A DNA stretch of 64,000 bases from Lamellibrachia satsuma. Taxonomy: Eukaryota > Annelida > Polychaeta > Sabellida > Siboglinidae. The DNA lies in contig BSQZ01000033.1 of the NCBI GenBank assembly GCA_033239005.1, positions 6,035,001-6,099,000 on the forward strand, given 5' to 3'. The notes beneath the pieces are model-generated. The model was given only the letters and a program-made list of their open reading frames with translations, searched no databases and had not been told where the DNA came from. This document shows positions 22,008 to 33,630 of this stretch, piece after piece (within the stretch, counting starts at the first letter, position 1; each line of letters opens with the position of its first letter). Made by a program: the position numbers and the translations under genes.

Positions 22008-24083
22008 AGTTTTTGCAAGCGCACCAATCTCGGCTTCCTTCCCGATCCCGATCTTGCGCGCGATCGGTATGGTGAGTACGAGATCGGGGACCGAGTAGAG
22101 TTTTTGTACCACGCGCCAACATAACCCGACCTACGCGGATGGCGCCATCTACATGTACCTTTTATTGTGCTGCCCCACAAATTATATGTTTACTTAGAGC
22201 AGGTGCTATTTCTGTTTTGATTTCCAAATAAGATATCACACCTTGGTATTTTTAGTAAAAGTAAGTCTGAAGAACAAATAAATTATAATATATTTCTTTG
22301 TTTATATGTGTAAATTTATATCAAAACAGTTACGTTTTATATGAACTGAACAATTAATTAAATGTAACTAAATTTGCAGACTTTCCAATTAAATTCCAAA
22401 TCAATCTTATAAGTCACACAATGTTTGGATCAGTTCAACTCCAATTCAGATTTGACCAACTCCCAAATTTTAAATTACACCCCAAAATTTACATACATCC
22501 ATTATAATAACACATCATTATAAGTCTAGATAACAGACATGACAAGAAAAAATTGGCAATGGGATATTCAAATTAATCAAAATAAGAAATTCTTGTGGCA
22601 CTTGCATTTTTGGATTCTACCTTCAGTTTACCAATTAATGTATTGGTCTATGTAACCACACATGTCAAACCATAGGGATGTAGCTAGATTAGTTTCTGAG
22701 TTATGACCATTTCCACTTTTGCAATTTTTTTCAGGATTGTGTTCTGGCAAATTTATTTTGGATGATTAAAATTTAGAATTTTGCATAGACAATGTGTACC
22801 AATATATGTACATTTTGAACTACTGTCAGATACATACCTTGAAAACTTCTCAAGTTAGACGCACCTAATATATGTAATCTCGAACTATGTATTCAGAAGG
22901 TTTTCCTTGCATTTGACAACAATATTTACTTAAGTTTTCTTACTACAGATGGCATAGGTATAACATCATCTTGTTGATATTGTGTTGTAATTTGATGCGT
23001 CCATCAAAAATATTGTTTTCAACGTTAAGCCATTAGAACAGGGAATCCAAATATGGTGCATTATTATACATTTATATACAAATAAATTGGAATTTTATCT
23101 CTATGGCCAACTCATTTTTGGCTGCTATACATTGCCGACTTTTCACTATTTACAACAACATAGAAATTTCAAAGTTCTCATATAATATTATGTAGGTGTG
23201 TTACTAATCCAAATAAGATGTGTTGTGTTCTAACCTGTTTTATTGTTAAACTCACTCGTTGGCTCAATCTCACACATAAAAACACACACCTTCAATGCCA
23301 ATGACAGATTGAGGGAGAACTAGTATACAGTAGTATGTATGTTACTATCTAGCATCTACAAATGATGGAGAATAACCATGCTAAAATCTTCTTGCACAAA
23401 TAGTGTTTCGGTTATTGGTATTTTAAGCAGAATAAGAAATCTTCAAGATATCCGAAAATATGTAAAATAAAAACACTTGTTTGTATAGTTGCTAGTGTTT
23501 TTGCTGTTGTGGGCATCGTATCACAACAAAATATGAATTTATTTACGAAAATAATAGTCGGATATTTGCGCTAACCTTTCATATGCGAACCAAAACAAAA
23601 GGCGAAGTTACGAACCTCGAGTATATATTTTACTTATAAAAATACAATATAGAATGTTAACTATAACTGTTTGTTTCTGCATTGTACGTCATTTCAGTCC
23701 ACTTCAGTTGGAATTTTTGGTCTAGTTTTATACTATAGCACAAATCTACAATGCGATGTCTATATCTACGGTGACGGTTTTGTTTACCATAGTATAGACA
23801 GTGTGCACTTACCTCTTTTTTCCGATGCACTGAGCCCATTGGCAACTAAAATACGGCAGCTAATCAGTCAACAACAGTCTTACGTACAGTTGCTGTATAA
23901 TTATGTTTTTATTCAACCATTTAAACGTACTATAGAAAGGGAGACCACTAACCGATTGAACCTGCAAGATCGGTGTTTTCCCTATCATTGACACGGCCCC
24001 GATCGAAAAAACACAAGAAGCGATGACGTAGCACGCATAGCGGGATCGGGAAGGGAGCCGAGATCGGTGCGCTTGCAAAAACT
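22008..24083. mobile_element. Non-autonomous DNA transposon with 43-bp terminal inverted repeats
   Basis: The left end agtttttgcaagcgcaccaa (22008-22050) is matched by its reverse complement at 24041-24083 with only about two mismatches over 43 bp. Subterminal regions are rich in gatcgg motifs. The 2-kb interior is AT-rich, without a transposase or any frame I can recognise, so it would depend on an enzyme made elsewhere. The target-site duplication is unclear: flanks read attagag and gtattg. The family is not identified. Confidence 0.85.
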
Positions 24084-24524
24084 GTATTGTTGTTATCCTG
24101 AACTCTACTGTATCTAATTTTAGCCTATTTCCGCAACACATCAGTGTGCATAACACAATAATTTAATGCGACAACGACACACTGTCTTGGCATCAGACAT
24201 TACCCGTACTATGTCAACCATCGAGAGAAATTAGTAAAGCTCAAGTACATTAATTTTTAGGCAACAAAAATTACATTATATATAACAAGTAAAATAGTTT
24301 AAATACTTACAGATTATCTCTCAGAGATGTTAACAATAATTACAAGCGACAAATATGCCTACAGATAAGGTCTTAGAACAAACTCCATCATCCATTTCCT
24401 TGTGCTAACCAGGGTGATGATATTCATGCTTCTGCAGTGGCTCGTGAGATGGAGTCCACGACAGGTTACACATTTTACCCTTGTGTGGGACCTTTTACTT
24501 CCCCTGGCATAAACACCAGATGGA

Positions 24525-24680
24525 AGGGCGGACCAACGTCTTTTAGTTTCTCTTCCGAAAGACACAGGCAAAGTGGGATGAACAAAATATGCCTAAATTT
24601 CAAAACGGCAGCAGGTCCCCTCAACCGAACGTCCAACGCCCTACCATACGACCACCGCGCACCTTCTTGGGGTAACGTGA
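24525..24680 (-). mobile_element. tRNA-derived SINE head, diverged
   Basis: On the minus strand: gtggtcgtatggtagggcgt, then a ggttgaggggacctgctgcc stretch and tttgttcatcccactttgcc. The layout is that of the SINE at 10285-10600 and of 53685-53815: tRNA-like head, a ttgctgtttcgaaa-like block, then the cacc..tgcc block. The B box is degraded. Confidence 0.6.
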
Positions 24681-24689
24681 TATGTGTTT

Positions 24690-25170
24690 GCGATATGAGA
24701 TACGATTGATAGTTGAACGACTTTTACGGGAGTAGCGGTGATCGTCAACCGAACCGCACTAGTCATTTCAGCCTCGCCTCATAAAAGGCTCGGTTTGACG
24801 AGGTCAGCAGTGAGCGGGAAGTAGACTGATCAATCTGAATGATCATTTATGAACCACTTGGATAATTTGGCTGGTTTGTACAAGCATTTTCTCACATGAT
24901 TTAAACACAGCAGTTACTCGCCCTTCCCATGACAGCTACCACCACGGTCTCTTCAGTTTGTTGATTTGTTTATTTGGTTTGTTGATTTATTTATTCGTCA
25001 CAGAATAGTGTAGTGAAAAATGAAGCTAAAAACATGTTTTGAAGTGGTTTCTTAAAATCCGAGAAAAATACTGGCATTAAAATATAAATGTTGCAGATGC
25101 TAAATAGCCCGGGTAAAGATGTGCCATCATATTGAAATACTGACTGTTCTTGACGTGTTTCTTGTTATTG
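24690..25170. other. Intron sequence, no feature recognised
   Basis: No open exon, repeat or transposon motif seen, apart from a short degenerate ttgatttgtttatttg repeat at 24960-25000. Confidence 0.5.
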
Positions 25171-25173
25171 AAG

Positions 25174-25296
25174 GTCAGATGGCGGCAGTTGCCGTGGACA
25201 GCCTGCGTGGGCGCATCTACTGGAGTGATCACAGCAAAAACACCATAACTCGGGCGGCACTTGACGGTTCCAACCAGACAGTCATAGTCAATGCAG
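25174..25296 (+). CDS. Locus 1 exon: LDLR class B (YWTD) repeat, probable GC donor
   Basis: The exon follows ttattgaag and encodes MAAVAVDSLRGRIYWSDH, then ITRAALDGSNQTVIVNA. This is a textbook YWTD propeller repeat (AVD..x..G.IYW.D....I.R..LDG). Length 123 nt, phase 1 at both ends. The end is followed by gcgagt rather than gt, so a GC-AG intron is the likeliest reading. Joining directly to 34116 gives VNAVVHGLAVDALTGK, a natural continuation of the propeller. YWTD propellers mediate extracellular protein binding; here one belongs to a lectin/WSC protein. Confidence 0.85.
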
Positions 25297-25371
25297 GCGA
25301 GTTCTTTAATGCGATCCCAAGACGTACAATGTACAAATATGGGATCATCTAATTATATATTATAATTATAT

Positions 25372-28300
25372 ATTATAAGCTAAAAAAACAACGGTTATGA
25401 ATTCAGCGCTATTTGCTTACAAGAAACATGGCTAACAGATAATTCAGATACATCACGTTTTATGATTAACGGATACACTCTAATTTCGCAAGGTAAACTA
25501 TGCACCGCTTATGGATTTTTAACAATTAACCTATGCAACAAATATGATTATAATCCAAGAAACATCTATCAGAATTCACAAGTATGGGAAGGACAATTTA
25601 TTGAAATTATAGGAAAACAACTTGACAAAAAAGTTATATTAGGAAATATATATAGACCACCCGGGCATAACAATGAAACATGTCAGACATTTATTAATGA
25701 ATTTATTCCTCTACTTGATCATCTTCAAAAATGTAAAAGTGAAGTCATCATTGCTGGTGACTACAATATTGATTTATTGCAAATTAAAGAAAATGGAATA
25801 TTTGGCGAATATCTTGATTCTGTTGTTGCTCAAGGTTTTTTTCCTAAAATTACACTACCCACCAGGCTCTCAAGCAGAAGCTGTACGCTCATAGACAATT
25901 TCCTATGTAAGCTATCACATGGCTTCTCACAGGCAACTGCCGGTGTATTAATAAACACAATATCAGATCACCTACCATACTTCATATTTTTAGATTATCT
26001 GGAACCAAAGCATGTAGAGGCCACCAGATCGATTAGAATCCAAACTTGGAATACAAAATCAATAAATAAATTTAAATTGGAAATAAATGATGCAGGTATA
26101 TGTTACAAGCTAAACACAACTAACCATGCCAATCCAAATGACAATCTCAACATTCTTAATGAAGTAATATCCAAAGCAAAAGATAAACATTTGTCAGTTT
26201 GTATGATCAAATTCAGTAAGTATAAACACGGCAAGTCTCAGTGGATCACAAAAGGTATAATTCGATCAATTGCTTACAAAGACAAATTATATATGAAATT
26301 AAAACAAACTCCTACATATTCTGACCAATATATAAATCATAAAACTAACTTTGCCACTTACCAAAAAATTTTGAAAAAATTAATTCGTAATGCCAAAAAA
26401 ACATACTATCAAAATCGATTTGAAAAATGTAAGAATGACATTAAACAAACATGGTGTACTATCAAAGAAGTTATTAATCGGACTTCAAAGAAATTGGAAT
26501 TTCCTTATCACTTTCTAATTGACAATAAATTGATAACTGATACCACTGACATTGCTAACAAATTTAATTATTTCTTCACAAATGTAGGACCTAAGCTAGC
26601 AGCTGAAATAACTAATACAGACAACGCAAATTTCATGGATTACCTACACAATCCGATATTACATAATTTCACATTCAAACCAATTTCTGAAGGAACTACC
26701 ATAAGCATATTAGATAACTTAAAACCTAAATCTAGTTGTGGCAATGATGGCATTTCCACTAAATTATTAAAAGCAATAAAACAAGAAATTTGCAAACCTC
26801 TCACCATCATAATTAATCAGTCACTAGCAACAGGCATTTTTCTTGACCCCCTAAAAATTGCAAAAGTAATACCACTTTATAAAAAAGGCGACAGGACATT
26901 ACTTGATAACTATCGTCCAATTTCCATATTACCATCAATCTCCAAAATTTTTGAAAGAGTAATGTTCAATCAAATTCACATGTACTTCTCATCTCTTAGT
27001 TTATACTACAATGGACAATATGGTTTTAGAGAAAAACACTCCACTCAATTAGGTGCACTTGATCTCATCGACAGAATATATCAGGATCTTGATCAAGGTA
27101 TTACTCCAATAAATGTATACCTTGATTTGTCAAAAGCATTTGACACCCCTGACCATAATATTCTTTTATCTAAATTACAGTTTTATGGGTTTACAAATTT
27201 GGCACTAAAATTGTGCAAAAACTACTTATCAGACAGGAAACAGTTTGTTCAGATTAATAATGCTAAATCTTTCGAAGCCGATATAACAATGGTTGTACCC
27301 CAAGGTTCAATATTGGGTCCTTTATTGTTCATTATATATATGAATGATATCATCCACTCTAGTAATTCATTTCAGTTCATAATGTTTGCAGATGACACCA
27401 CCTTATTCACTACACTAAATTCTAATGAACACTACGGTATTCACAATGAAAGACTAAACAACGAATTAGAAAAAATAAGTATTTGGCTCAAAGTGAACAA
27501 ACTTTCACTAAGTGTAAAGAAAACAAAAGCCATGATATTTCATATGCCACAAAAAAAGGTTCAGCTTCCTCTCCTTCAAATAGCTGAATCAAATATTGAA
27601 TATGTAGATAATTTAAATTTTCTCGGCATCACTATTAACAAATACCTAAATTGGACTAGTCATGTAAATGCACTGGCTTCCAAAATATCAAAAACCATAG
27701 GAGTGTTAAGTAGTCTCAAACACATCCTATCAATCAACATCCTGAGAACAATCTATAACTCCCTAATCGTATGCCACCTCAATTATGGAGTGTTGGTCTG
27801 GGGGACTCAGAGTAATCTAAATAATAAAATTGTTAAATTACAGAAAAGGGCAGTTAGAATTATAACTTCTAGTAATTACCTGGCTCACAGTGAACCAATT
27901 TTTAAGAAACTTTACCTCTTAAAGCTTGATGACATATATAGAATTCAAGTACTCAAATTTATTTACAAATTGATCAACAAGCAGCTGCCTGATTATTTCA
28001 ATCAAAACCTAGTGTTATACAATACCCAGCGCCATCAACATGCCACTAGGGCATGCACAAATGTATTTATCCCAAGAGTCAATCACGAATTCGCAAAAAA
28101 GAAACATCAGGTTCAGCATAGCAAAGATATTTAATAATTCTCCTGATATCATTATTAATAAAATATTCACCTACAGTATCCATGGAATCTCCACCTATAT
28201 TAAAAGATACATTATTGAAAGGTATCAAAATGCTTGTACTATTATTAACTGTTATATATACAGAACATAATTACCTTAAATCCTTGTGTATACGTCGCCT

Positions 28301-28665
28301 TGTAATTTAGCTAATTATATCTTGGCAGAGAAAATGTTGTCTTTAAAATAAATTTATTGTAATGTCTATTGATGCATTTTTTTATTATTATTTTTTGCTT
28401 ATTATATGTGTATATGTGCACATGTATAAGTCAGCCACTGTATGAACTTTTGATTGTAATCTGTACTATGACATATTCATGTATTATTAGCTAAATTACT
28501 CTGTAAATGTATTATTACTATTGTTATACTGCAATTATTATTTAAGGTGGTTCTCGTGGTAGCGGCATTTCAATGCCTTAACGGGAATCTCCTGACCTAT
28601 TGTATATACTAAATTATAATATGTACTTGTAATTATTGGTCTAATAAATTTCATTTCATTCATAT
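25372..28665 (+). mobile_element. Young 5'-truncated non-LTR retrotransposon (LINE)
   Basis: Begins about 75 bp after YWTD exon 25174-25296 and carries one long uninterrupted ORF (25384-28134), a 3' UTR of about 500 bp and an end in repeated ttcatttcattcat. The upstream part of the endonuclease domain and any ORF1 are missing, as expected of incomplete reverse transcription. Lack of stops implies a recent insertion. A decayed relative lies at 5880-7850. Confidence 0.9.
25384..28134 (+). CDS. LINE endonuclease-reverse transcriptase ORF, N-terminally truncated
   Basis: Open for 916 codons from 25384; the first ATG is at 25462. The N-terminal part is an AP-like endonuclease: ICLQETWLTD (25411 on, carrying the catalytic Glu), GNIYRPPG, AGDYNIDLL and the terminal SDHLP motif near residue 172 of the ATG-started frame. 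The RT follows: FKPISEG, SSCGNDGIS, KVIPLYKKGD, NYRPISILP, GQYGFREKHST, YLDLSKAFDT, VPQGSILGPLLF and the catalytic MFADDTTLF at about 27381. The C-terminal part keeps LNYGVLVWG and KLQKRAVRII. It belongs to the CR1/L2/jockey side of LINEs; the exact clade needs a tree. All RT boxes are intact, but without the endonuclease start and a promoter this copy is probably immobile. Confidence 0.93.
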   Translation, partial: KNNGYEFSAICLQETWLTDNSDTSRFMINGYTLISQGKLCTAYGFLTINLCNKYDYNPRNIYQNSQVWEGQFIEIIGKQLDKKVILGNIYRPPGHNNETCQTFINEFIPLLDHLQKCKSEVIIAGDYNIDLLQIKENGIFGEYLDSVVAQGFFPKITLPTRLSSRSCTLIDNFLCKLSHGFSQATAGVLINTISDHLPYFIFLDYLEPKHVEATRSIRIQTWNTKSINKFKLEINDAGICYKLNTTNHANPNDNLNILNEVISKAKDKHLSVCMIKFSKYKHGKSQWITKGIIRSIAYKDKLYMKLKQTPTYSDQYINHKTNFATYQKILKKLIRNAKKTYYQNRFEKCKNDIKQTWCTIKEVINRTSKKLEFPYHFLIDNKLITDTTDIANKFNYFFTNVGPKLAAEITNTDNANFMDYLHNPILHNFTFKPISEGTTISILDNLKPKSSCGNDGISTKLLKAIKQEICKPLTIIINQSLATGIFLDPLKIAKVIPLYKKGDRTLLDNYRPISILPSISKIFERVMFNQIHMYFSSLSLYYNGQYGFREKHSTQLGALDLIDRIYQDLDQGITPINVYLDLSKAFDTPDHNILLSKLQFYGFTNLALKLCKNYLSDRKQFVQINNAKSFEADITMVVPQGSILGPLLFIIYMNDIIHSSNSFQFIMFADDTTLFTTLNSNEHYGIHNERLNNELEKISIWLKVNKLSLSVKKTKAMIFHMPQKKVQLPLLQIAESNIEYVDNLNFLGITINKYLNWTSHVNALASKISKTIGVLSSLKHILSINILRTIYNSLIVCHLNYGVLVWGTQSNLNNKIVKLQKRAVRIITSSNYLAHSEPIFKKLYLLKLDDIYRIQVLKFIYKLINKQLPDYFNQNLVLYNTQRHQHATRACTNVFIPRVNHEFAKKKHQVQHSKDI

Positions 28666-28900
28666 GGTCCAATTGATATACTACGAATACATAATAGGCA
28701 TAATTATATGTTTATATGGTCATGCTATACTGCATATTCATACTCCACCTCTAGTCCCTTCATCTTCGCACATCCCCTACACTCAAAGCTAAAACTATCC
28801 TCCTAAACCTCAGGACTTCTCACAACCGGCTCGCATATTAAGTGCCTGTTGGCCTCTACCTGACGTCTGCATTAATCTAACACAATCTAACTAAATTTAA
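28660..28900. other. Intron stretch, nothing recognised
   Basis: Sequence between two LINE insertions without exon-like or repeat structure. Confidence 0.5.
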
Positions 28901-28914
28901 ATTCTGCGGTGGAG

Positions 28915-31900
28915 ATAAAGGGAGGGAGGGAGGGAGGGAAGGCGGCGGGAGCGAAAGAGACGGAAGGGAAGGCGACGGGACCGAAAGAGATGGAAGAGAA
29001 GGCGACGGGAATGAATGAGACGGGAGCGAAGGCGACATGAGCTCAAGATAACCAGGAGACAGGAGGGAAAAGTGACATGTTGATGGGCGACCAGGACACG
29101 ACTGCAGGACAGATATGATGGAAGGGAACCATCGCAAGAGCTACTCTGAGTTAGTGATAAAAGGGGTGAGGAGGAAAGCGGGGTGTTTGTGAGGGACGTG
29201 ATAGTTAGAAAAACTGACAAAGCTCTAAGTAAGGGGGACGACGTAGTAGTTTGCTTTCCAAAGGCACACATTGAGGATATCACAGAAAGGGTGGAGAAAA
29301 TCGTGGGTCCTGGCAAGGGAGGATCTATTCTAATACACGTAGACACTAATAACGCAGAGAGGGAGGGCACAACTGCTGTTTTTTAGAAATACAGGTAGTT
29401 AGTCAGAACACTAAAGCAGACACGAGTTGAGCAGATAATTCTGTCAGGGATTTTACCAGTAATGGGAATCACGGACAGGGTAAACGAAATTGTGGGATAA
29501 TGGCAGTTAACACGCTAGTTCAGCAGCTTTGTAGGGAAGAGGAAGTTGGATTTGTGGTGTAGTTACAAAATGTCTGGAAAACATTTCTGATACTCGTTTT
29601 AAATGCGCAAATGCTAGGAGCTTAGTGAATAAGAAAAACTAATTAAACATAGTAGAAGATGTTGACTCTCGCATAATAATAAAAACAATAAAAACATAAC
29701 AGATACTGAATTAGAATAAATAAAATTAGAAAGGGAATCAGATTGCGATGAAGCTGTTTGATGCAATATAGTTATAATTACAGGAATTTCAACATTAACC
29801 ATTGGATTAGTTTACCGAAGTCCAAACATACAAAATACAAAAAGCTAGAAGGAAATGAGTAAAGGGGAATGTATCATAATGGGAGATTTTAACCACGGAC
29901 ACATAACATGGAAATTTCTACAGAGTATAGGGGGACCAATAATTTCTATTTTTAATGCAGGCTTCCTTACTCAACACATGCTAGAACCAACCAGGGGAGA
30001 AAATGTATTATATATAGTTTTGCCTTCACAAAATTAATTAGTTTACAATGTAAAAATACATGAACAATTTGTTCCCTTCAAAAAAAACAAGGAAACCGGT
30101 ATAGAAAAAACACTAGTCAAAAGAAGCTATTAGAAAAATAGCGTACAGTCACACTGTGTGGAGGGTTAATAGGCTTAACAGAAAGGATGAAAACTACACA
30201 AATTACAAAGAGGCACATAATGCAGGTTACGACTGAAATAAAAATGTAATACATGTCACGAGAAAAAATTACCATGTAACATAAACAATGACAGCAAGAG
30301 TTTTTATGCATAAAAAATATTATGTCAGAAGTAAACAAAACGTACGAGACGAGGTTGAACCACTAGAAGATAGTGGTGGAAATATACTATCACAAGATTT
30401 TTTAATGGCGGAAGACCTAAATGGTTACTTCAGTTCAGTGTTTACCAGAGAGGATATTAGTTCTTTACCAGTTCCGGATGCTAAATTTCAGACAGCTAAA
30501 TAAGGCTATTTAGGGCTTAATAGTAACTCCAGAAATGATAGCTAAGAAAATAAAGGTAATGAAGGATAAAAAATAACCTGGAATTGATGTAATTCTGCCA
30601 AAACTACAAATGGAAATAGTAGAACAAATTAGAGTGTTCAAATTGTCATTAAAAGAGGGACTGGTTCCTTTTAAATGGAAAGAAGCAAACATTTTACCAT
30701 TATTTAAAAATGGTTCGAGAAATAAGTCAGAGAATTACAGATCAGTGAGTTTAACATCAGCGATTTATAAATTATTAGAAAGGTTAATTAAAGACCATAT
30801 GGTGGACTTCCTTGTTAGGCATAAATTATTAAATTCATCTCAACATGGATTCTTAAAAACGAGGTCATGCTTAACAAATGTTATGTTTTGTGGAAGAAAT
30901 CACTAAGTGGATAGACGAGGGATTACCAGTAGATATTATCTACTTAGATTTTCAGAAAGCTTTTGACAAAGTGCCACATCAAAGATTACTACTTAAATTA
31001 AAAGCCCATGGTATCGGGGATGGCATAATTGGCTGGATAGCACAATGGCTGACTGACAGAAGACAACGTGTTGTAGTAGATGGTGAAGTTTCAAACTGGA
31101 AATCAGTTTTGAGTGGGGTACCACAAGTATCAGTATTAGGATCTTTATTATTCTTAATATATATCAATGACTTGGACGACAATATAACTAGTAACGTACT
31201 CAAATTTGCAGATGACACAAAAGTATTTAGAACGGTTAACACTGATGGTGATAACCAACATTTACAAAACGATCTAGACAGATTAGTGAAATGGTCTGAG
31301 AAATGGCAGATGTTAAATTTTGGGAAATGTCAATGCCTACATACAGGACATGGGAACTTGGATGTAATCTATAAAATGGGAGATACCGTTCTGGATACTA
31401 CTGTAAAAGAAAAGGACTTAGGAGTTACAATAAGTGATGATATGAAAGTTTCAGAGCAGTGTGGTATTGCAGCTTCAAAGGGTAATCAAATTCTTGGGTT
31501 GATTAGGAGAAACATAACTTACAAGGATAAAAACCTAATGATACCTGTATAAAGCAATAGTTAGACCATACCGGAAGAAGGATATAGATACACTTGAACG
31601 CATAGAGAGGAGAGCAATTAAAATTATTCCAGAACTGAGAGACGTTAGTTATGAAGAACGCCTGACAGAATGTGGTTTAACAACTCTAGAGTCAAGGAGG
31701 TTAAGAGGAGATCAGATTGAAGTTTTTAAGATATTGAATAGGTATGAAAATATTGATAGAAATATGTTTTTCTCTCAAGTATGATAATAGAACTAGAGGA
31801 CATGAGGTAAAGTTAGTAAAGGATTAGCGTAGATTTAATATCAGGAAGTATTCATTCTCACAGAGGACAGTAAATTAATGGACCTAATTATCTACGGATT

Positions 31901-32070
31901 GTATAACCGCTAGCAGCGTTAATATGTTTAAAAACAAGTTGGACACATATCTCAGGAGGGTGGGTTACACGTAGACGAACACTGATGGACTCTCGATAAG
32001 CCACTGGCTTCCTTGTCCACTTGCCATCTTGGCCTTTGGCTTGGATGACAAATCTTGTTAAATCTAGTTG
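28915..32070 (+). mobile_element. CR1-type LINE with ORF1 esterase relic, degenerate
   Basis: Starts with a purine-rich GGGA/GGCGACGGGA low-complexity block (28917-29040). A first ORF relic at 29183-29560 contains EDITERVEKIVGPGKGGSIL followed by HVDTNNAEREG, the SGNH-esterase motif of CR1 ORF1 proteins. Endonuclease pieces follow (MGDFNHGHITW near 29877). RT at 30610-31552 includes SVSLTS, LDFQKAFDKVPHQRL, SGVPQVSVLGSLLFLIYIND and KFADDTKVF. The tail encodes the W..L..D.V.A.S...FKNKLD block and ends ggatgacaaatcttgttaaa. Several stops and frameshifts (near 30560, 30905, 31552). Confidence 0.88.
30878..31552 (+). pseudogene. RT core of the CR1-type LINE at 28915-32070
   Basis: The longest surviving frame (224 codons). 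It contains [43 protein letters not shown], a GVPQ box, [10 protein letters not shown] and LKFADDTKVF with both catalytic aspartates. The upstream half continues in another frame (30610-30906), so the protein is broken. The sister copies at 43600-46290 and 60880-63975 share this wording. Confidence 0.85.
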
Positions 32071-32141
32071 TTTTTCTTCTTCTTTTATTAATTACAACGC
32101 AGAGAGAGAAACCACCAATCATATTGCACCTTTATTTACAG

Positions 32142-32255
32142 GTTACCGTGGTTGCTATCTTGATCAAAAAAGTAGTCGAGCCTTACAGCATAGAGTCGGT
32201 GACATGCACAAGACCAACAGCCCAATGCGATGTGTGAGCAAGTGTGTTCAAAACG
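32142..32255 (+). CDS. Locus 1 exon: WSC domain, N-terminal half
   Basis: A 114-nt exon, acceptor tttacag, donor gtaggt, phase 1-1. It encodes GYRGCYLD, SRALQH, then RCVSKCVQN, the opening of a WSC domain (Y.GCY.D...RAL........M....C...C). WSC is a cysteine-rich carbohydrate-binding module found in polycystin-1, Kremen and fungal stress sensors. It starts about 70 bp after the end of a CR1-type LINE. It splices in phase to 33463. Confidence 0.9.
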
Positions 32256-32259
32256 GTAG

Positions 32260-33460
32260 GTGTAGTAAAAATAATAATTATAGCATTATAAACTCTTCCC
32301 TGCAGAATAGCATTTCAAGAATAATCCATAATTATTAGTCATGGTGTTTTTGTCCGAAGCATTTCAGCTCCACGCACTTCAGGCTTCTCTAACCAACCTG
32401 TTTTTGGTATATTAATTGCTTGCACATTTTTGGTGGTCGACACCACTTCAGGTGCTGGAAGTCCGTTTATAATGTCTTGAGGGAGACCGCAGCTTGTTGA
32501 AACACAGGGTTTGTTAAAACATTGGATACAGTACGAAATAATAGAAAATTGTTGTTGCTCCTTCTAACGAATACTAATTATAATAATACGCACCAGCCCT
32601 GTTTGCATGGCACGTGCAAAACGAGAATGTATAAAACTAGACAGGTTTATTATATTTTGTGGGAACTGAGTAAGTAAAACATTGGCCTGTGACGAATTTC
32701 TTCTTAGGGGTCAATTTTAAGCTACATTGGTAAAATGGTGTAATGTTACATAGGCACATGTTCACCATAAAAGAAATGAAATAGTATCACGTAATTTGAC
32801 ACAGTGCCATATTGAATCGCCGCGACGTGGCAGGGTTTGTTGAAGCATCTCACCCGGGTTACTTGACACACAGCCACCCTATGCCGCAAATGGGCGCGCC
32901 ATGCATGTACCAAGCGAGACGCGTTTTTTAGTTGTTGAGACACATGTCATGTCACAACTAAGTGTTGTTAGTCAGTCAGTCAGTGATGTGGTAATGTGTT
33001 ACATAGTGTTAATTGATTTTTCTGAATGAAATAATAAAGTGGTAAATATTTATATAGTCGTTCCTTTCTACATAAAAAATAAACAACAGACATATCGACA
33101 CCAACAATGATCATGTATTTAAAAAATAAACATATTAATATAAATGATGATTGTCAATGCTATGGGCAACACACACCATATATCACCAATAGGTAGTTTG
33201 ATTTAATTTTAAATGGCAATATATGACCCCGGTCACGTAACATCTAGTGATAGCGGTTTACCAAAATTGGGTATAGCAGGAAAATGCACTATGTCACGGA
33301 GTCTAGAAAATTGAAAAAGAAATATTCGTTAACCGAAATATATTTATATTGTTGCGATTTTTTAGTTGCCATTTAGGTGAACCGGACCTCGATGCATAAA
33401 TATAATAGAAATGTGCTTAGTGATAAATATATCTGTCTCAAGTATACTGTTGTGTTGTGT
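32260..33460. other. Intron inside the WSC domain
   Basis: About 1.2 kb with no recognisable element or additional exon. Confidence 0.6.
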
Positions 33461-33462
33461 AG

Positions 33463-33630
33463 GACATACATTAGCAGGTATGGAGGCAGCTTACGCATGT
33501 TTCTGTGGGAAAGCAATTCGCAATCCAACAAGTAAACCAACGACAGACTGCAAGATGCCTTGTTTAGGCGACGGAAGTCAGATGTGTGGCGGTGTCTTTA
33601 GATTAAGTGTATATGACACAAAACGTCTGG
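33463..33630 (+). CDS. Locus 1 exon: WSC domain, C-terminal half
   Basis: A 168-nt exon, acceptor gttgtgtag, donor gtgagt, phase 1-1. It encodes GHTLAGMEAAYACFCGKAI, DCKMPCLGDGSQMCGG and ends RLSVYD. It completes the WSC consensus (G...AG.....C.CG......C...C.G.....CGG..R.SVY). With 32142-32255 the domain is 94 residues with eight cysteines, a normal size. Confidence 0.92.

Noticed and set aside
23657..23991. Short open frames within the TIR element
   Set aside because: No DDE or other transposase motif is visible; the frames are short and lie in AT-rich DNA.
28877..29370. Serine/leucine/proline-rich minus-strand frames
   Set aside because: They are complements of the purine-rich 5' block and ORF1 of a CR1-type LINE.
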